The notes: a model not told the origin generated them from the letters alone. Shown: positions 1 through 12,284, numbered from the stretch's first letter. The stretch: 64,000 nucleotides of DNA from Bradyrhizobium glycinis (GCF_016031655.1 NZ_JACCHQ010000015.1:62001-126000); one strand, 5' to 3'. Made by a program: numbers and translations.

Positions 1-67
1 ACGGCGCGCCGGCCGCGCGTCGTTGATGTCGGTCATGTTCGCTTCGCGGAACCCGGCGGAGGCTCAG

Positions 68-268
68 CTATTTCGGCGGCTGCAGCCCCGGCGATTTGAC
101 CCAATCGTTCAGATGATTGGCAACGTCGGCCTGACGGGCCTTCTTGAGCAGCGCGTCCCGCTCCGGCCCGGGCGGAAGCTTGGACGCCTGCTCGCGGACC
201 TGCTTCACCCATGCCGACAGCCGGTCTTGAAGGGTCAGTTGCTGCTTGAAACGTCGCCGCTTGAACAT
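68..268 (-). CDS. Small conserved-type hypothetical protein (66 aa)
   Basis: A 66-residue, strongly basic protein beginning MFKRRRFKQQ and ending near a PGLQPPK tail. The middle is a charged helix-like segment containing PPGPERDALLKKARQAD, a pattern often seen in short rhizobial proteins of unknown role. There is no signal peptide or membrane segment. A weak purine-rich stretch precedes the start. It lies at the window edge and no partner gene is visible on the same strand. I do not recognise a function; the amino-acid composition looks like real coding sequence rather than a shadow frame. Confidence 0.6.
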   Translation of the reverse strand: MFKRRRFKQQLTLQDRLSAWVKQVREQASKLPPGPERDALLKKARQADVANHLNDWVKSPGLQPPK

Positions 269-471
269 GGCGCTCTTTCCGTGCGAGGAGGCGGGAGCGC
301 GAGGTGAGCGTTCTCATCACCGATAGTGGCCAGGGTCCGCGCGGTGATGATGCATTAGGATCCGGAAATGGATCCGCGTCTGTACAGTTGTGCACTCAGT
401 GAAAAGCGGACAGCGCGACGGTCCAGCATGGCTGGTTTGGCAGACTCCAGAGGTCGACTTCAACCAAAGAG

Positions 472-489
472 GCCGCCAATCGAGGCGGC
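472..489 (-). terminator. Hairpin after the 29-aa peptide frame
   Basis: GCCGCC at 472-477 pairs with GGCGGC at 484-489 around a 6-nt loop. Read on the minus strand it is followed by CTCTTTGG, only a weak T-run, 6-7 nt beyond the stop of the small peptide frame. Plausible intrinsic terminator or 3' stabilising stem. Confidence 0.35.
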
Positions 490-495
490 TTCCGG

Positions 496-585
496 TCATC
501 CCAGGAACTTGTCAAAAGCCACCAAGGCACCGAATGAGGTTGCGGTGACGGCGAGGAAGGCCACGAAATACCAGAGGCGATGCAT
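496..585 (-). CDS. Candidate 29-aa single-span membrane peptide
   Basis: A complete 30-codon frame (ATG at 585, TGA at 496) encodes a peptide starting MHRLWYFVAFLAV and ending VAFDKFLG. It has a basic N-terminus, about 18 hydrophobic residues and a short charged tail, the classic layout of a tiny inner-membrane protein. A GC hairpin follows directly on the same strand (472-489), consistent with a terminator. The Shine-Dalgarno match is poor, which lowers confidence. No function can be assigned; it could be chance coding. Confidence 0.4.
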   Translation of the reverse strand: MHRLWYFVAFLAVTATSFGALVAFDKFLG

Positions 586-681
586 GCCCGGGCAACGCGG
601 ACGCCCCGCTATGGTTCATGAAGCCGGCTCGACCAGCTCCGTAGGTTCGTGTGCAAAGCCGGGAAGACAGATCCGGGTACT

Positions 682-900
682 GTCCTAATTAGGACGCCCG
701 CGACTTGGAATTAGGACAATTGATTCACTTTCGATATGGCCGGAACTCGATATCTCGGGAAAACTTGGCAAGCCGAGGCTGGTATTTCATCCCAAACAAT
801 TATTGCGATCGGCAGGGGCTACCGCGAGGTAGCCCTTTCGATTCCGATACCCGCGGAGGGGAATTAGGACCGTCAGAATCTTGCTCTGGCCGATTAGGAC
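682..900. repeat. Cluster of AATTAGGAC repeats
   Basis: The 14-bp perfect palindrome GTCCTAATTAGGAC lies at 682-695. Further copies of AATTAGGAC occur at 709-717 and 862-870, and a variant GATTAGGAC at 892-900. A looser ACTTAGGGC follows around 915. The spacing is irregular (22, 153 and 30 bp). The stretch from about 590 to 960 otherwise holds no convincing gene. Repeated short motifs like these resemble transposase-binding or regulator-binding arrays at the end of a lost mobile element, but no transposase is visible here. Confidence 0.45.
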
Positions 901-961
901 ACTCCAAAAAATCAACTTAGGGCACTAGGGGGTAAATACGGGCAGCACTAAACCCGCAAAA

Positions 962-976
962 GAACATATTGCGAAC
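962..976 (+). promoter_or_regulatory. SOS box (LexA operator) of recA
   Basis: GAAC at 962-965 and GAAC at 973-976 are separated by exactly 7 nt, the direct-repeat LexA operator of alphaproteobacteria. A third GAAC follows at 980-983. The box overlaps a candidate -35 (TTGCGA, 969-974) whose -10 (TACATT, 992-997) is 17 nt downstream, so LexA binding would block recA transcription. Confidence 0.8.
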
Positions 977-1068
977 CTAGAACAAATGGGGTACATTGCT
1001 TTTGTCGCCGAGCTGCCTCGCAACCGTTTGTCCCTCACGCGAATCCTCGCCATAAGGAGCACGACCCA

Positions 1069-2157
<1,089 letters not shown>

Positions 2158-2187
2158 GCCTTAACGCGAGTAGTTTTTCGCGAGGAG

Positions 2188-2238
2188 CGGGCACTGAGGA
2201 CGTTGAGTTGCCGACGTCTTCGGTGCCCGTTTCGTTTT
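2188..2238 (+). terminator. Intrinsic terminator of recA
   Basis: CGGGCACTGAGGACG (2188-2202) pairs with CGTCTTCGGTGCCCG (2215-2229), with two G-U pairs in RNA, around a 12-nt loop. It is followed by TTTCGTTTTG. It lies about 30 nt after the recA stop codon. Confidence 0.75.
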
Positions 2239-2258
2239 GCGTGAGGGGTGCGGCGGCG

Positions 2259-3251
2259 ATGAAGCGTGTGATCCTGACCAGCTCGGCGGGCGTCGGTCTT
2301 GCCCTCGCCGATCGCGCCGACTTGGTCATCCCGTTCATCTATCGCTTCGTTTCGGGGCCGCTTCCCACGCCTGACCACCTCATCGATTATCTCGGCGCCA
2401 GGTGGCCGTTAAACGAGATGCACTGGTCGGATTGCGTCAGGGTCGATCAATCGCCCCTTCTCAGGCGCCAGGATCGGGCGGGTGGGTTGCTCTGGGTCTG
2501 CCAAACTTACGGGATCGATGTCATCGAGCTTTGGTTCGATCCTGAACCAAACAGTCAGTTGCAGCTGATCTGGATCCTCGATTATTTGCGTTCCGAACCA
2601 TCCATCATGGAGAAACTGAGACTACGACGCGTCGATTTCGATCTGCGCGGAGCAGATCCCGCAGAGCTTCGTCGCCGTGACGTGCGGCAGTTCGATGTCG
2701 CGGAAAGCGATTTTGAGATCGCCAGCATGGCCTGGGAAGCTTACCGCGCGCCGACGCCTGAGCTTTGCGCCGGGCTGCTCGGCAGGCCGCTGGGCAAGCT
2801 GTCTTTCCTGAAGCGGGCCATGGAAGAGCTGCTTGTAGAACTGCCGTCGCTGGCGACGGGACTGGGAGCGACCGAGACGCGGCTTCTCGAACGGATTGCA
2901 GGCGGACACGATCGTAACGATCAGCTGTTTCGGCCGGGCGCGCTGGGAACACGCGTGTTCGATCAGTGGGAGCTCGGCGCGCTGCTCGAAGGACTCGCAT
3001 TCGGCCCGGCGCCAGCGATCGCGGGTTTGGACGGCAAGCTGGCGACACTCGATCCTGACAACGCGAGAAGTCGCGATGCTGCCTTTCGCCGCAGCCGGCT
3101 GTCGCTGACGGCGTTTGGCGAAGCGGTCCTGGCGGGCGGGGAAGATTTTCGCCGTCACAACCCGATCAAGCGCTGGTGGGGCGGCACGCTGCTCACCAGC
3201 GAACGGCTGTGGCGGTGGGATCGCGAAGGCCGGTCGTTGATTGCGCCTTAG
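2259..3251 (+). CDS. DUF1835-like hypothetical protein
   Basis: A 330-aa soluble protein. I chose the ATG at 2259 because the 17 codons upstream run through the recA terminator. The N-terminal part has a run of small residues (VILTSSAGVGLALAD), then a region with LLWVCQTYGIDVIELWFDPEPNSQ, and a C-terminal helical half with WEAYRAPTPELC and LPSLATGLGATETRLLERI. This order resembles the DUF1835/DUF3658 group of unknown function. No catalytic motif is obvious. Its neighbours give no functional clue. The family match is from memory and moderate. Confidence 0.65.
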   Translation: MKRVILTSSAGVGLALADRADLVIPFIYRFVSGPLPTPDHLIDYLGARWPLNEMHWSDCVRVDQSPLLRRQDRAGGLLWVCQTYGIDVIELWFDPEPNSQLQLIWILDYLRSEPSIMEKLRLRRVDFDLRGADPAELRRRDVRQFDVAESDFEIASMAWEAYRAPTPELCAGLLGRPLGKLSFLKRAMEELLVELPSLATGLGATETRLLERIAGGHDRNDQLFRPGALGTRVFDQWELGALLEGLAFGPAPAIAGLDGKLATLDPDNARSRDAAFRRSRLSLTAFGEAVLAGGEDFRRHNPIKRWWGGTLLTSERLWRWDREGRSLIAP

Positions 3252-3266
3252 CGGCGCATGCAGTGC

Positions 3267-3383
3267 CGTAGGGTGGATTAGCCGAAGGCGTAATCCACCA
3301 CCATTCGGTTCAGCGGACGCAGAAGTGGTGGGTTACGCCTCGCGGACTGCGCTTTGCGCAGCCGCGCGGCTAACCCACCCTAC
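3267..3383. repeat. Dispersed palindromic repeat, GTAGGGTGG type
   Basis: The left arm GTAGGGTGGATTAGCC begins at 3269 and the right arm GGCTAACCCACCCTAC ends at 3383. Inner short inverted copies give a two-hairpin layout. It sits between convergent genes and may act as a bidirectional transcript end. A related element lies at 16891-16990. Confidence 0.75.
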
Positions 3384-3388
3384 AAATC

Positions 3389-6253
<2,865 letters not shown>

Positions 6254-6270
6254 CGCTTGCTCCATCGTCG

Positions 6271-6639
6271 TTAAGCCGTATGCGCCTTGTAGGCGGCTTC
6301 ATCCATGAGGCCGCCGAGCTCGCTTCTGTCGGCAATCTTGATCTTGAAGAACCAGGCCTTGCCTTGCGCATCCGAGTTCACCAGCGCCGGCTCGGCGACG
6401 AGCTCGGCATTGGTCTCGAGCACTTCGCCGGAGATCGGCGCGTAGACGTCGGAGGCGGCCTTGACGGATTCGACGACGGCGGCGGCTTCGGCCTTCTTCA
6501 GCGCGCGGCCGACCTTGGGCAATTCGACGAACACGACGTCGCCGAGCTGCTGCTGCGCGTAATCGGTGATGCCGACCGTGGCGACATCGCCGTCGATGGC
6601 GAGCCATTCATGGTCGGAAGTGTACAGCGTCGTGGTCAT
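6271..6639 (-). CDS. gcvH: Glycine cleavage system H protein
   Basis: A 122-aa lipoyl carrier that shuttles the aminomethyl intermediate between GcvP, GcvT and dihydrolipoamide dehydrogenase. The lipoylated lysine is K60 in ESVKAASD, followed by the usual APISGEVLETN segment. Length and sequence are canonical. It lies 9 nt after gcvT and directly before gcvP, so the three proteins should be made in a coordinated way. The fourth component, Lpd, is not in this window. Confidence 0.97.
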   Translation of the reverse strand: MTTTLYTSDHEWLAIDGDVATVGITDYAQQQLGDVVFVELPKVGRALKKAEAAAVVESVKAASDVYAPISGEVLETNAELVAEPALVNSDAQGKAWFFKIKIADRSELGGLMDEAAYKAHTA

Positions 6640-6648
6640 GTCTCGTCC

Positions 6649-7794
6649 TCAGCGTTTGTAGGTGTTTTTCACGAAGGGCATGGCGGCGACCTGCAAGGGC
6701 AGTCGCTGGCCGCGCACCTCGGCGAAGAGTTTTGTGCCAAGCGCGCTCGAGGCGGTGGGCACGTAGCCCATCGCAACTGGCGCATTCAGGCTCGGGCCGA
6801 AGCCGCCCGAGGTGACTTGTCCGATCGGCTCGCCGCCCGCGTCATTGGCAAACAGCAACGCGCCCTCGCGCACCGGCGCGCGTCCCAGGGCGAGCAGGCC
6901 GACGCGGCGGCGGGATGCGCCGCCGTCGAAATGAGCGAGGATCTTCGCAGCGCCGGGAAAGCCCCCGGCGCGCGTCCCGCCGGTACGGCGGCTTTTCTGC
7001 ACCGACCATCCCAGGGCGGCTTCGACCGGCGTGGTGGTGGTGTCGATGTCGTGGCCGTAGAGGCACAGCCCGGCTTCCAGCCGCAGGCTGTCGCGGGCCC
7101 CGAGGCCAATCGGCAGCACGTCGGGATTTTCCAGCAGCATCCTGGCGAGACGTTCGGCATCGCCTGATGGAACCGAGATCTCGAAGCCGTCCTCGCCGGT
7201 GTAGCCAGAGCGCGAGACGAAGCAGTTGATGCCGGCGACCTCATGCGGGCCGGCGTCCATGAATGTCAAGCCGGGCGCCTCTGCACAGAATTTCGCCAGC
7301 GCCGCTTCGGCCTTCGGGCCCTGCAGCGCGATTAGCGCGCGGTCGGCAAGCTGCTCGATCACGCAGTCGTCGGACAGGTTCGCGCGCAGATGCGCCTCGT
7401 CCGCGTCCTTGCAGGCGGCGTTGACGACCAGGAACAGGTGATCGCCGAAATTGGCGACCATGAGGTCGTCGAGAATGCCGCCATCGTCGTTGGTGAACTG
7501 GGCATAGCGCTGCCGCCCCGCGGCGATCGCCACGATATCCTGCGGCACCAGCCGCTCCAGCGCGCGGGCGGCGTCCTCGACCTTGCCCGACTTCGGCCGA
7601 AGCGCGAGCTGGCCCATATGGGAAACGTCGAACAGGCCCGCTTTGGCGCGGGTATGGAGGTGCTCTTTCAGCACGCCCGCGGGGTACTGCACGGGCATGT
7701 CATAGCCCGCGAACGGCACCATCTTGCCGCCCAGGGACACATGGAGGTCGTAGAGGGGGGTACGTTTCAGGGAGTTTTGGTCGTGCGCTAGCAT
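6649..7794 (-). CDS. gcvT: Aminomethyltransferase, T-protein
   Basis: GcvT transfers the one-carbon unit from aminomethyl-lipoyl-GcvH to tetrahydrofolate, releasing ammonia. The 381-aa protein shows the family start (LKRTPLYDLHVSLGGKMVPF), the DVSHMGQ motif, the SRSGYTGEDGFEI block and a GLGARDSLRLEAGLCLYG folate-pocket region. Translation most likely starts at 7794 (MLAHDQ); frames reading further upstream would run into the riboswitch. First gene of the gcvTHP operon, about 55 nt downstream of the second glycine aptamer. Confidence 0.96.
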   Translation of the reverse strand: MLAHDQNSLKRTPLYDLHVSLGGKMVPFAGYDMPVQYPAGVLKEHLHTRAKAGLFDVSHMGQLALRPKSGKVEDAARALERLVPQDIVAIAAGRQRYAQFTNDDGGILDDLMVANFGDHLFLVVNAACKDADEAHLRANLSDDCVIEQLADRALIALQGPKAEAALAKFCAEAPGLTFMDAGPHEVAGINCFVSRSGYTGEDGFEISVPSGDAERLARMLLENPDVLPIGLGARDSLRLEAGLCLYGHDIDTTTTPVEAALGWSVQKSRRTGGTRAGGFPGAAKILAHFDGGASRRRVGLLALGRAPVREGALLFANDAGGEPIGQVTSGGFGPSLNAPVAMGYVPTASSALGTKLFAEVRGQRLPLQVAAMPFVKNTYKR

Positions 7795-7854
7795 CTTAGG
7801 GGGCCCTCGGCGGTTCCCCGGGGAGGATTCCCCGATGGACACCAGTCGAAGCCC

Positions 7855-8032
7855 CATCTGTCGCTGTGCCTGAGAGTATTATCCCGTCGGCGGACGCTGT
7901 CCGGGTCTTAAGCCCGTCGGCGCCTCTTTCCAGATGCTGTCAAAGCCACGCGGTCCTTTTGCCTGAGAGTTTCCGGGGCGGTTGCTCCTTCGGCGCCGGC
8001 TACCAGGTGCCGGTCTCTCCCGACGTGGCCGT
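7855..8032 (-). promoter_or_regulatory. Tandem glycine riboswitch upstream of gcvT
   Basis: On the minus strand two glycine aptamers lie in series. Each ends in the signature CTCTCAGG: complements at 7962-7969 (5' aptamer) and 7869-7876 (3' aptamer). Each also contains the core, CGCCGAAGGAGCAA in the first and GCCGACGGGATAATA in the second. The P1 strand GTCGGGAGAGACC opens the first. A small hairpin (GGGGA/TCCCC, 7820-7833) between aptamer 2 and the gcvT start may be part of the expression platform. In this family glycine binding usually turns gcv expression on. Confidence 0.92.
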
Positions 8033-8046
8033 ACGATACAGATGGG

Positions 8047-8076
8047 TAGAGACCACAGGGGAGCCAAGCCTGTCAA
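8047..8076 (-). promoter_or_regulatory. Candidate promoter of the gcv riboswitch operon
   Basis: On the minus strand a consensus -35 TTGACA (complement of 8071-8076) is followed after 18 nt by a weak -10 TCTCTA (complement of 8047-8052), just upstream of the first glycine aptamer. Confidence 0.45.
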
Positions 8077-8255
8077 CGCGTCCGCGCGCCCTATCCAACG
8101 GGATTGCGCGCCTGCGGCAACCCTCTGATCTCCTTGCACAGTTTCTGGACAGCGAAGCTGGCCTTGTCTAAAAGCGCTTTGGCCCGCAGATATCAGCCTT
8201 AATCTTTCGGTTTGGACGGCGAAAAGCGGGCCCAAGCACACCCGATTGGATGAAC

Positions 8256-10934
8256 ATGAGCGGCGTCAACGAGATCAGGTCGACCTTTCTGAACTACTTT
8301 GCCGAGAACGGCCACGAGATCGTGCCGTCCTCGCCGCTCGTGCCGCGCAACGACCCGACGTTGATGTTCACCAATGCCGGCATGGTGCAGTTCAAGAACG
8401 TCTTCACCGGCGTCGAGAAGCGGCCCTATCAGCGCGCCACCACCTCGCAGAAATGCGTGCGCGCGGGCGGCAAGCACAACGACCTCGACAATGTCGGCTA
8501 CACGGCGCGCCATCTCACCTTCTTCGAGATGCTCGGCAATTTCTCGTTCGGCGATTACTTCAAGGAGCGCGCGATCGAGCTCGCCTGGAAGCTGATCACG
8601 AGCGAGTTCGGGCTGAAGAAGGACAAGCTGCTCGTCACGGTCTATCACACCGACGACGAGGCGGCGGGTCTGTGGAAGAAGATCGCCGGCTTCTCCGAGG
8701 ACCGCATCATCCGCATCCCGACCTCGGACAATTTCTGGGCGATGGGCGACACCGGGCCGTGCGGCCCGTGCTCGGAGATCTTCATCGACCGCGGCGAGCA
8801 CATCTGGGGCGGTCCTCCCGGCTCGCCGGAAGAGGACGGCGACCGCTTCCTCGAATTCTGGAATCTCGTGTTCATGCAATACGAGCAGGTGACGAAGGAG
8901 GAGCGCGTCGGTCTGCCGCGTCCGTCGATCGACACCGGCATGGGCCTGGAGCGCATGGCCTGCATCCTCCAGGGCGTCGAAAGCGTGTTCGAGACCGACC
9001 TGTTCCGCAACCTCATCGACGCCACCGCGTCCGCGCTCGGCAGCGGCCCGACCGAGCAGAATGCGGCCTCGTTCCGCGTCATCGCCGACCATCTCCGATC
9101 CTCGGCGTTCCTGGTCTCCGACGGCGTGCTGCCCTCGAACGAGGGCCGCGGCTATGTGCTGCGCCGGATCATGCGCCGCGCGATGCGTCATGCGCAGCTC
9201 CTCGGCGCCAAGGAGCCCTTGATGCATCGGCTGGTCTGGGCGCTGGTGCGCGAGATGGGCCAGGCCTATCCGGAATTGATGCGCGCGGAAAAGCTGATCG
9301 AGGAGACGCTGCGGCTGGAGGAGACCCGCTTCCGCAAAACGCTGTCGCGCGGCCTTGCCATCCTCGACGAGAAGAGCGCCGGTCTGAAGAGGGGCGACAT
9401 GTTCGACGGCGACGTCGCCTTCACGCTGTACGACACCTACGGCTTCCCGCTCGACCTGACGCAGGACGCGCTGAAGTCGCGCGGCATCGGCGTCGACCAG
9501 GCGGCGTTCACCGACGCGATGGAGCGGCAGAAGGCCAAGGCGCGCGAGTCCTGGAAGGGCTCGGGCGAGGAGGCCTCCGAGGCGATCTGGTTCCCGCTGC
9601 GCGAGAAGCTCGGGGCGACCGAATTCCTGGGCTACGAGACCGAGAGCGCCGAGGGCGTGGTCTCGGCGCTGGTCAAGGACGGAGCCGAGTTCACGAGCCT
9701 CAAGGCCGGCGAGACGGGCGCGCTTCTGCTGAACCAGACCCCGTTCTATGCGGAGTCCGGTGGCCAGGTCGGCGACACCGGCGTGCTGTCGGGCGAGGGC
9801 GGCATCAAGGTTCGCGTCACCGATACGCAGAAGAAGCTCGGCGATCTCTTCGTCCACATCGGCACGGTCGAGAGTGGCGAAGTGAAGCTCGGCACGGCGT
9901 TGCAGCTCGAAGTCGATCACGCACGCCGCTCGACCATCCGCGCCCATCACTCGGCGACCCACATCATCCACGAGGCACTGCGCCAGGTGCTCGGCGATCA
10001 CATCGCCCAGCGCGGCTCGATGGTCGCGCCGGATCGGTTGCGCTTCGACTTCGTGCATCCGAAGCCGATCACGGCCGAGGAGCTTGCCCGGGTCGAGGAC
10101 ATTGCCAACGATGTGGTGCTGGAGAACGACGAGGTCACCACGCGCATCATGGGCGTGGATGAAGCCCGCGAGGCCGGGGCGCGCGCGCTGTTCGGCGAGA
10201 AATACGGCGACGAGGTCCGTGTCGTCTCGATGGGCAGGACCGCGCGCGAGCGCGGCGCCAACGCGCTCGGCTGGTCGGTCGAGCTCTGCGGCGGCACCCA
10301 TGTGAAGCGCACCGGCGATATCGGCCTGATCACGGTCACGAGCGAAAGCGCGGTCGCCTCCGGCGTGCGCCGCATCGAGGCGCTGACGGGCAACTACGCG
10401 CGAAAGCATGCAAACGACACCATGGCGCTGGCGAAGATCGCGGCGAACGAGCTGCGCACCTCGCTCGACGACGTGCCGGCGCGCATCGCCGCGCTGATGG
10501 AGGAGCGCAAGAAGCTCGAGCGCGAGCTCTCCGATACCCGCAAGAAGCTGGCGATGGGCGGCGGCGGCACCGCCGGCAACGGCGCAGCCTCTAGCGTGCG
10601 CGAGGCTGGCGGCGTCAAGCTGATGGCGCGTGCGGTCGAAGGCATCGAGATGAAGGATCTCAAGAGTCTCGCCGACGACGGCAAGAAGCAGCTCGGCTCG
10701 GGCGTCGTCGCCATCGTCGGCGTCACCGAGGACGGCAAGGCCGGAATCGTGGTCGGCGTCACGCCGGACCTCACCGCGCGCTTCAACGCCGTCAACCTGG
10801 TGCGCATCGGCTCCGAGGCGCTCGGCGGCAAGGGCGGCGGCGGCCGGCCCGATATGGCCCAGGCCGGCGGTCCCGATGGCGCCAAGGCCTCCGAGGCCCT
10901 GAGCGCGATCGAAAAAGCGATGGCGGGCGCGTAA
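8256..10934 (+). CDS. alaS: Alanine--tRNA ligase
   Basis: AlaS charges tRNA-Ala and clears mischarged Ser/Gly in an editing domain. The 892-aa protein has the class II catalytic core at the N-terminus (RSTFLNYF to about residue 460, with TNAGMVQFKN and the SIDTGMGLERM motif), the editing site with HHSATHIIHEAL and CGGTHVKRTG zinc-type motifs, and a C-terminal coiled coil plus glycine-rich C-Ala domain. ATG codons occur at 8250 and 8256; I prefer 8256 (MSGVNEIR), which matches the family N-terminus and has a GGATG just upstream. A potassium channel gene follows after 6 nt. Confidence 0.97.
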   Translation: MSGVNEIRSTFLNYFAENGHEIVPSSPLVPRNDPTLMFTNAGMVQFKNVFTGVEKRPYQRATTSQKCVRAGGKHNDLDNVGYTARHLTFFEMLGNFSFGDYFKERAIELAWKLITSEFGLKKDKLLVTVYHTDDEAAGLWKKIAGFSEDRIIRIPTSDNFWAMGDTGPCGPCSEIFIDRGEHIWGGPPGSPEEDGDRFLEFWNLVFMQYEQVTKEERVGLPRPSIDTGMGLERMACILQGVESVFETDLFRNLIDATASALGSGPTEQNAASFRVIADHLRSSAFLVSDGVLPSNEGRGYVLRRIMRRAMRHAQLLGAKEPLMHRLVWALVREMGQAYPELMRAEKLIEETLRLEETRFRKTLSRGLAILDEKSAGLKRGDMFDGDVAFTLYDTYGFPLDLTQDALKSRGIGVDQAAFTDAMERQKAKARESWKGSGEEASEAIWFPLREKLGATEFLGYETESAEGVVSALVKDGAEFTSLKAGETGALLLNQTPFYAESGGQVGDTGVLSGEGGIKVRVTDTQKKLGDLFVHIGTVESGEVKLGTALQLEVDHARRSTIRAHHSATHIIHEALRQVLGDHIAQRGSMVAPDRLRFDFVHPKPITAEELARVEDIANDVVLENDEVTTRIMGVDEAREAGARALFGEKYGDEVRVVSMGRTARERGANALGWSVELCGGTHVKRTGDIGLITVTSESAVASGVRRIEALTGNYARKHANDTMALAKIAANELRTSLDDVPARIAALMEERKKLERELSDTRKKLAMGGGGTAGNGAASSVREAGGVKLMARAVEGIEMKDLKSLADDGKKQLGSGVVAIVGVTEDGKAGIVVGVTPDLTARFNAVNLVRIGSEALGGKGGGGRPDMAQAGGPDGAKASEALSAIEKAMAGA

Positions 10935-10940
10935 ATCGCC

Positions 10941-12167
10941 ATGCGCCTCGTTCCGCGAGGACGTGGGCTTCGCGATCCGGACTTACGGGATCGCCTCTAC
11001 GATTTGCTGGAGCACGACCCCTTGGCCTATTCGGTCGGGTCGCGCTTCATCCAGGTCATCATCGCCGTCATCGTGCTCAACGTCGCTGCGATGGTCCTCG
11101 CCTCGGTGCCGGAGCTCGACGCGCGGTTCGACATGCTGTTCTCCGGCATCGCCGCCCTGTGCGTGATCGTGTTCGCGCTGGAATATGCGGCGCGGCTGTG
11201 GACCGTGGCGGGGCATACCCAGCGCAAGGGATCGGCGCTGTCCGACCGGCTGGGCTATGCCTTCTCGGCGCTCGGGATCATCGATCTCATGGCCTTCCTG
11301 CCTGCCGCTATCGTGCTCGCGACCGGCCGGCACGCGACGCTGGCCGCGCTTGGCGTGCTGCCGTTCTTCAAGCTGATCCGCTATTCGCCGGCGTTGCGCT
11401 CGCTGCTCGCGGCCGTGCATGCCGAGCGGCGCGCGCTGATCGGCTGCATCGTCATCCTGATCGGCGCGGTCCTGACCTTCGCCTCGCTGCTCTACGCCAT
11501 CGAGCGCGACGTGCAGCCCGACAAGCTCGGCACCATTCCGCAGGCGATGTGGTGGGCGATCGTGACGCTCGGCACGGTCGGCTATGGCGACGTCGTGCCG
11601 GTGACGCCGCTCGGCAAGTTCGTCTCGACCTTCGCCATCATCTCAGGGTTTGCCATGATCGCGCTGCCGGTCGCGATCATCTCGAGCGCCTTTGCCGAGG
11701 AGGTGAGGCGGCGCGATTTCGTCGTCACCTGGGGCATGCTGGCGCGGGTGCCGCTGTTCTCGCACCTCTCCGCCGCGGAGATCGCCGACATCATGCGCCT
11801 GCTCAGGGCGCGCACCATCGAGCAGGGCGAGATCCTGGTGCGGCGGGGCGATGTCGCCTCGTCGATGTATTTCATCACCGCCGGCGAGGTCGAGATCGCG
11901 TTGCCGAACCAGCATGTGCGCCTTGCCGACGGCACCTTCTTCGGCGAGATCGCGCTGCTGCATAAGACCAAGCGCAGCGGCACGGTGACAGCGACGCGCA
12001 AGACGCGGCTGCTCGTGCTCGATGCCCAGGATTTCCACGCCCTGATCGCGCGCATGCCGACGCTCGCGGATCACGTCCACGAAACCGCCAAGGCGCGTCT
12101 CGCCGATGCCGGCGATCTCGCGGCGGCAGAGCTGGCGCAGGCGGAGAAGGAAGGCACCGACCGCTGA
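10941..12167 (+). CDS. Cyclic-nucleotide-gated potassium channel (MloK1-like)
   Basis: A 408-aa six-transmembrane voltage-sensor-like channel with a C-terminal cyclic-nucleotide-binding domain. TM segments occupy about residues 38-235. The pore carries the K+ selectivity filter TLGTVGYGD before the last helix. The ligand domain contains FFGEIALLHKTKRSGTV, matching the phosphate-binding cassette with its arginine. The overall plan is that of Mesorhizobium MloK1, with a longer N-terminal cytoplasmic part. It starts 6 nt after alaS, so it is probably co-transcribed; a functional link is not evident. Ligand (cAMP or cGMP) is inferred from the family. Confidence 0.88.
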   Translation: MRLVPRGRGLRDPDLRDRLYDLLEHDPLAYSVGSRFIQVIIAVIVLNVAAMVLASVPELDARFDMLFSGIAALCVIVFALEYAARLWTVAGHTQRKGSALSDRLGYAFSALGIIDLMAFLPAAIVLATGRHATLAALGVLPFFKLIRYSPALRSLLAAVHAERRALIGCIVILIGAVLTFASLLYAIERDVQPDKLGTIPQAMWWAIVTLGTVGYGDVVPVTPLGKFVSTFAIISGFAMIALPVAIISSAFAEEVRRRDFVVTWGMLARVPLFSHLSAAEIADIMRLLRARTIEQGEILVRRGDVASSMYFITAGEVEIALPNQHVRLADGTFFGEIALLHKTKRSGTVTATRKTRLLVLDAQDFHALIARMPTLADHVHETAKARLADAGDLAAAELAQAEKEGTDR

Positions 12168-12196
12168 GCGGTCGACGTCCTCCGAAAGCGGGGCCT

Positions 12197-12284
12197 CGTC
12201 ATTGCGAGGAGCCCTTGCGACGAAGCAATCCAGATTTTACCCGCAGAGGGATTTCTGGATTGCTTCGCTGCGCTCGCAATGACG
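12197..12284. repeat. Dispersed palindrome, CGTCATTGCGAG type
   Basis: The outer arms CGTCATTGCGAG and CTCGCAATGACG and the inner arms GAAGCAATCCAG and CTGGATTGCTTC form a long imperfect hairpin between convergent genes (channel and icd). A second copy of the same family lies at 40465-40550. Confidence 0.85.

Noticed and set aside
368..920. Open frames 368-688 and 705-920 on the plus strand
   Set aside because: No family resemblance, poor ribosome sites, and they run through the repeat cluster; the opposite-strand 29-aa frame looks more coding-like.
8199..10409. A 736-codon open frame antisense to alaS
   Set aside because: AlaS is unmistakable on the other strand, and this frame has a composition rich in Arg/Ala/Asp/Leu typical of mirror frames.
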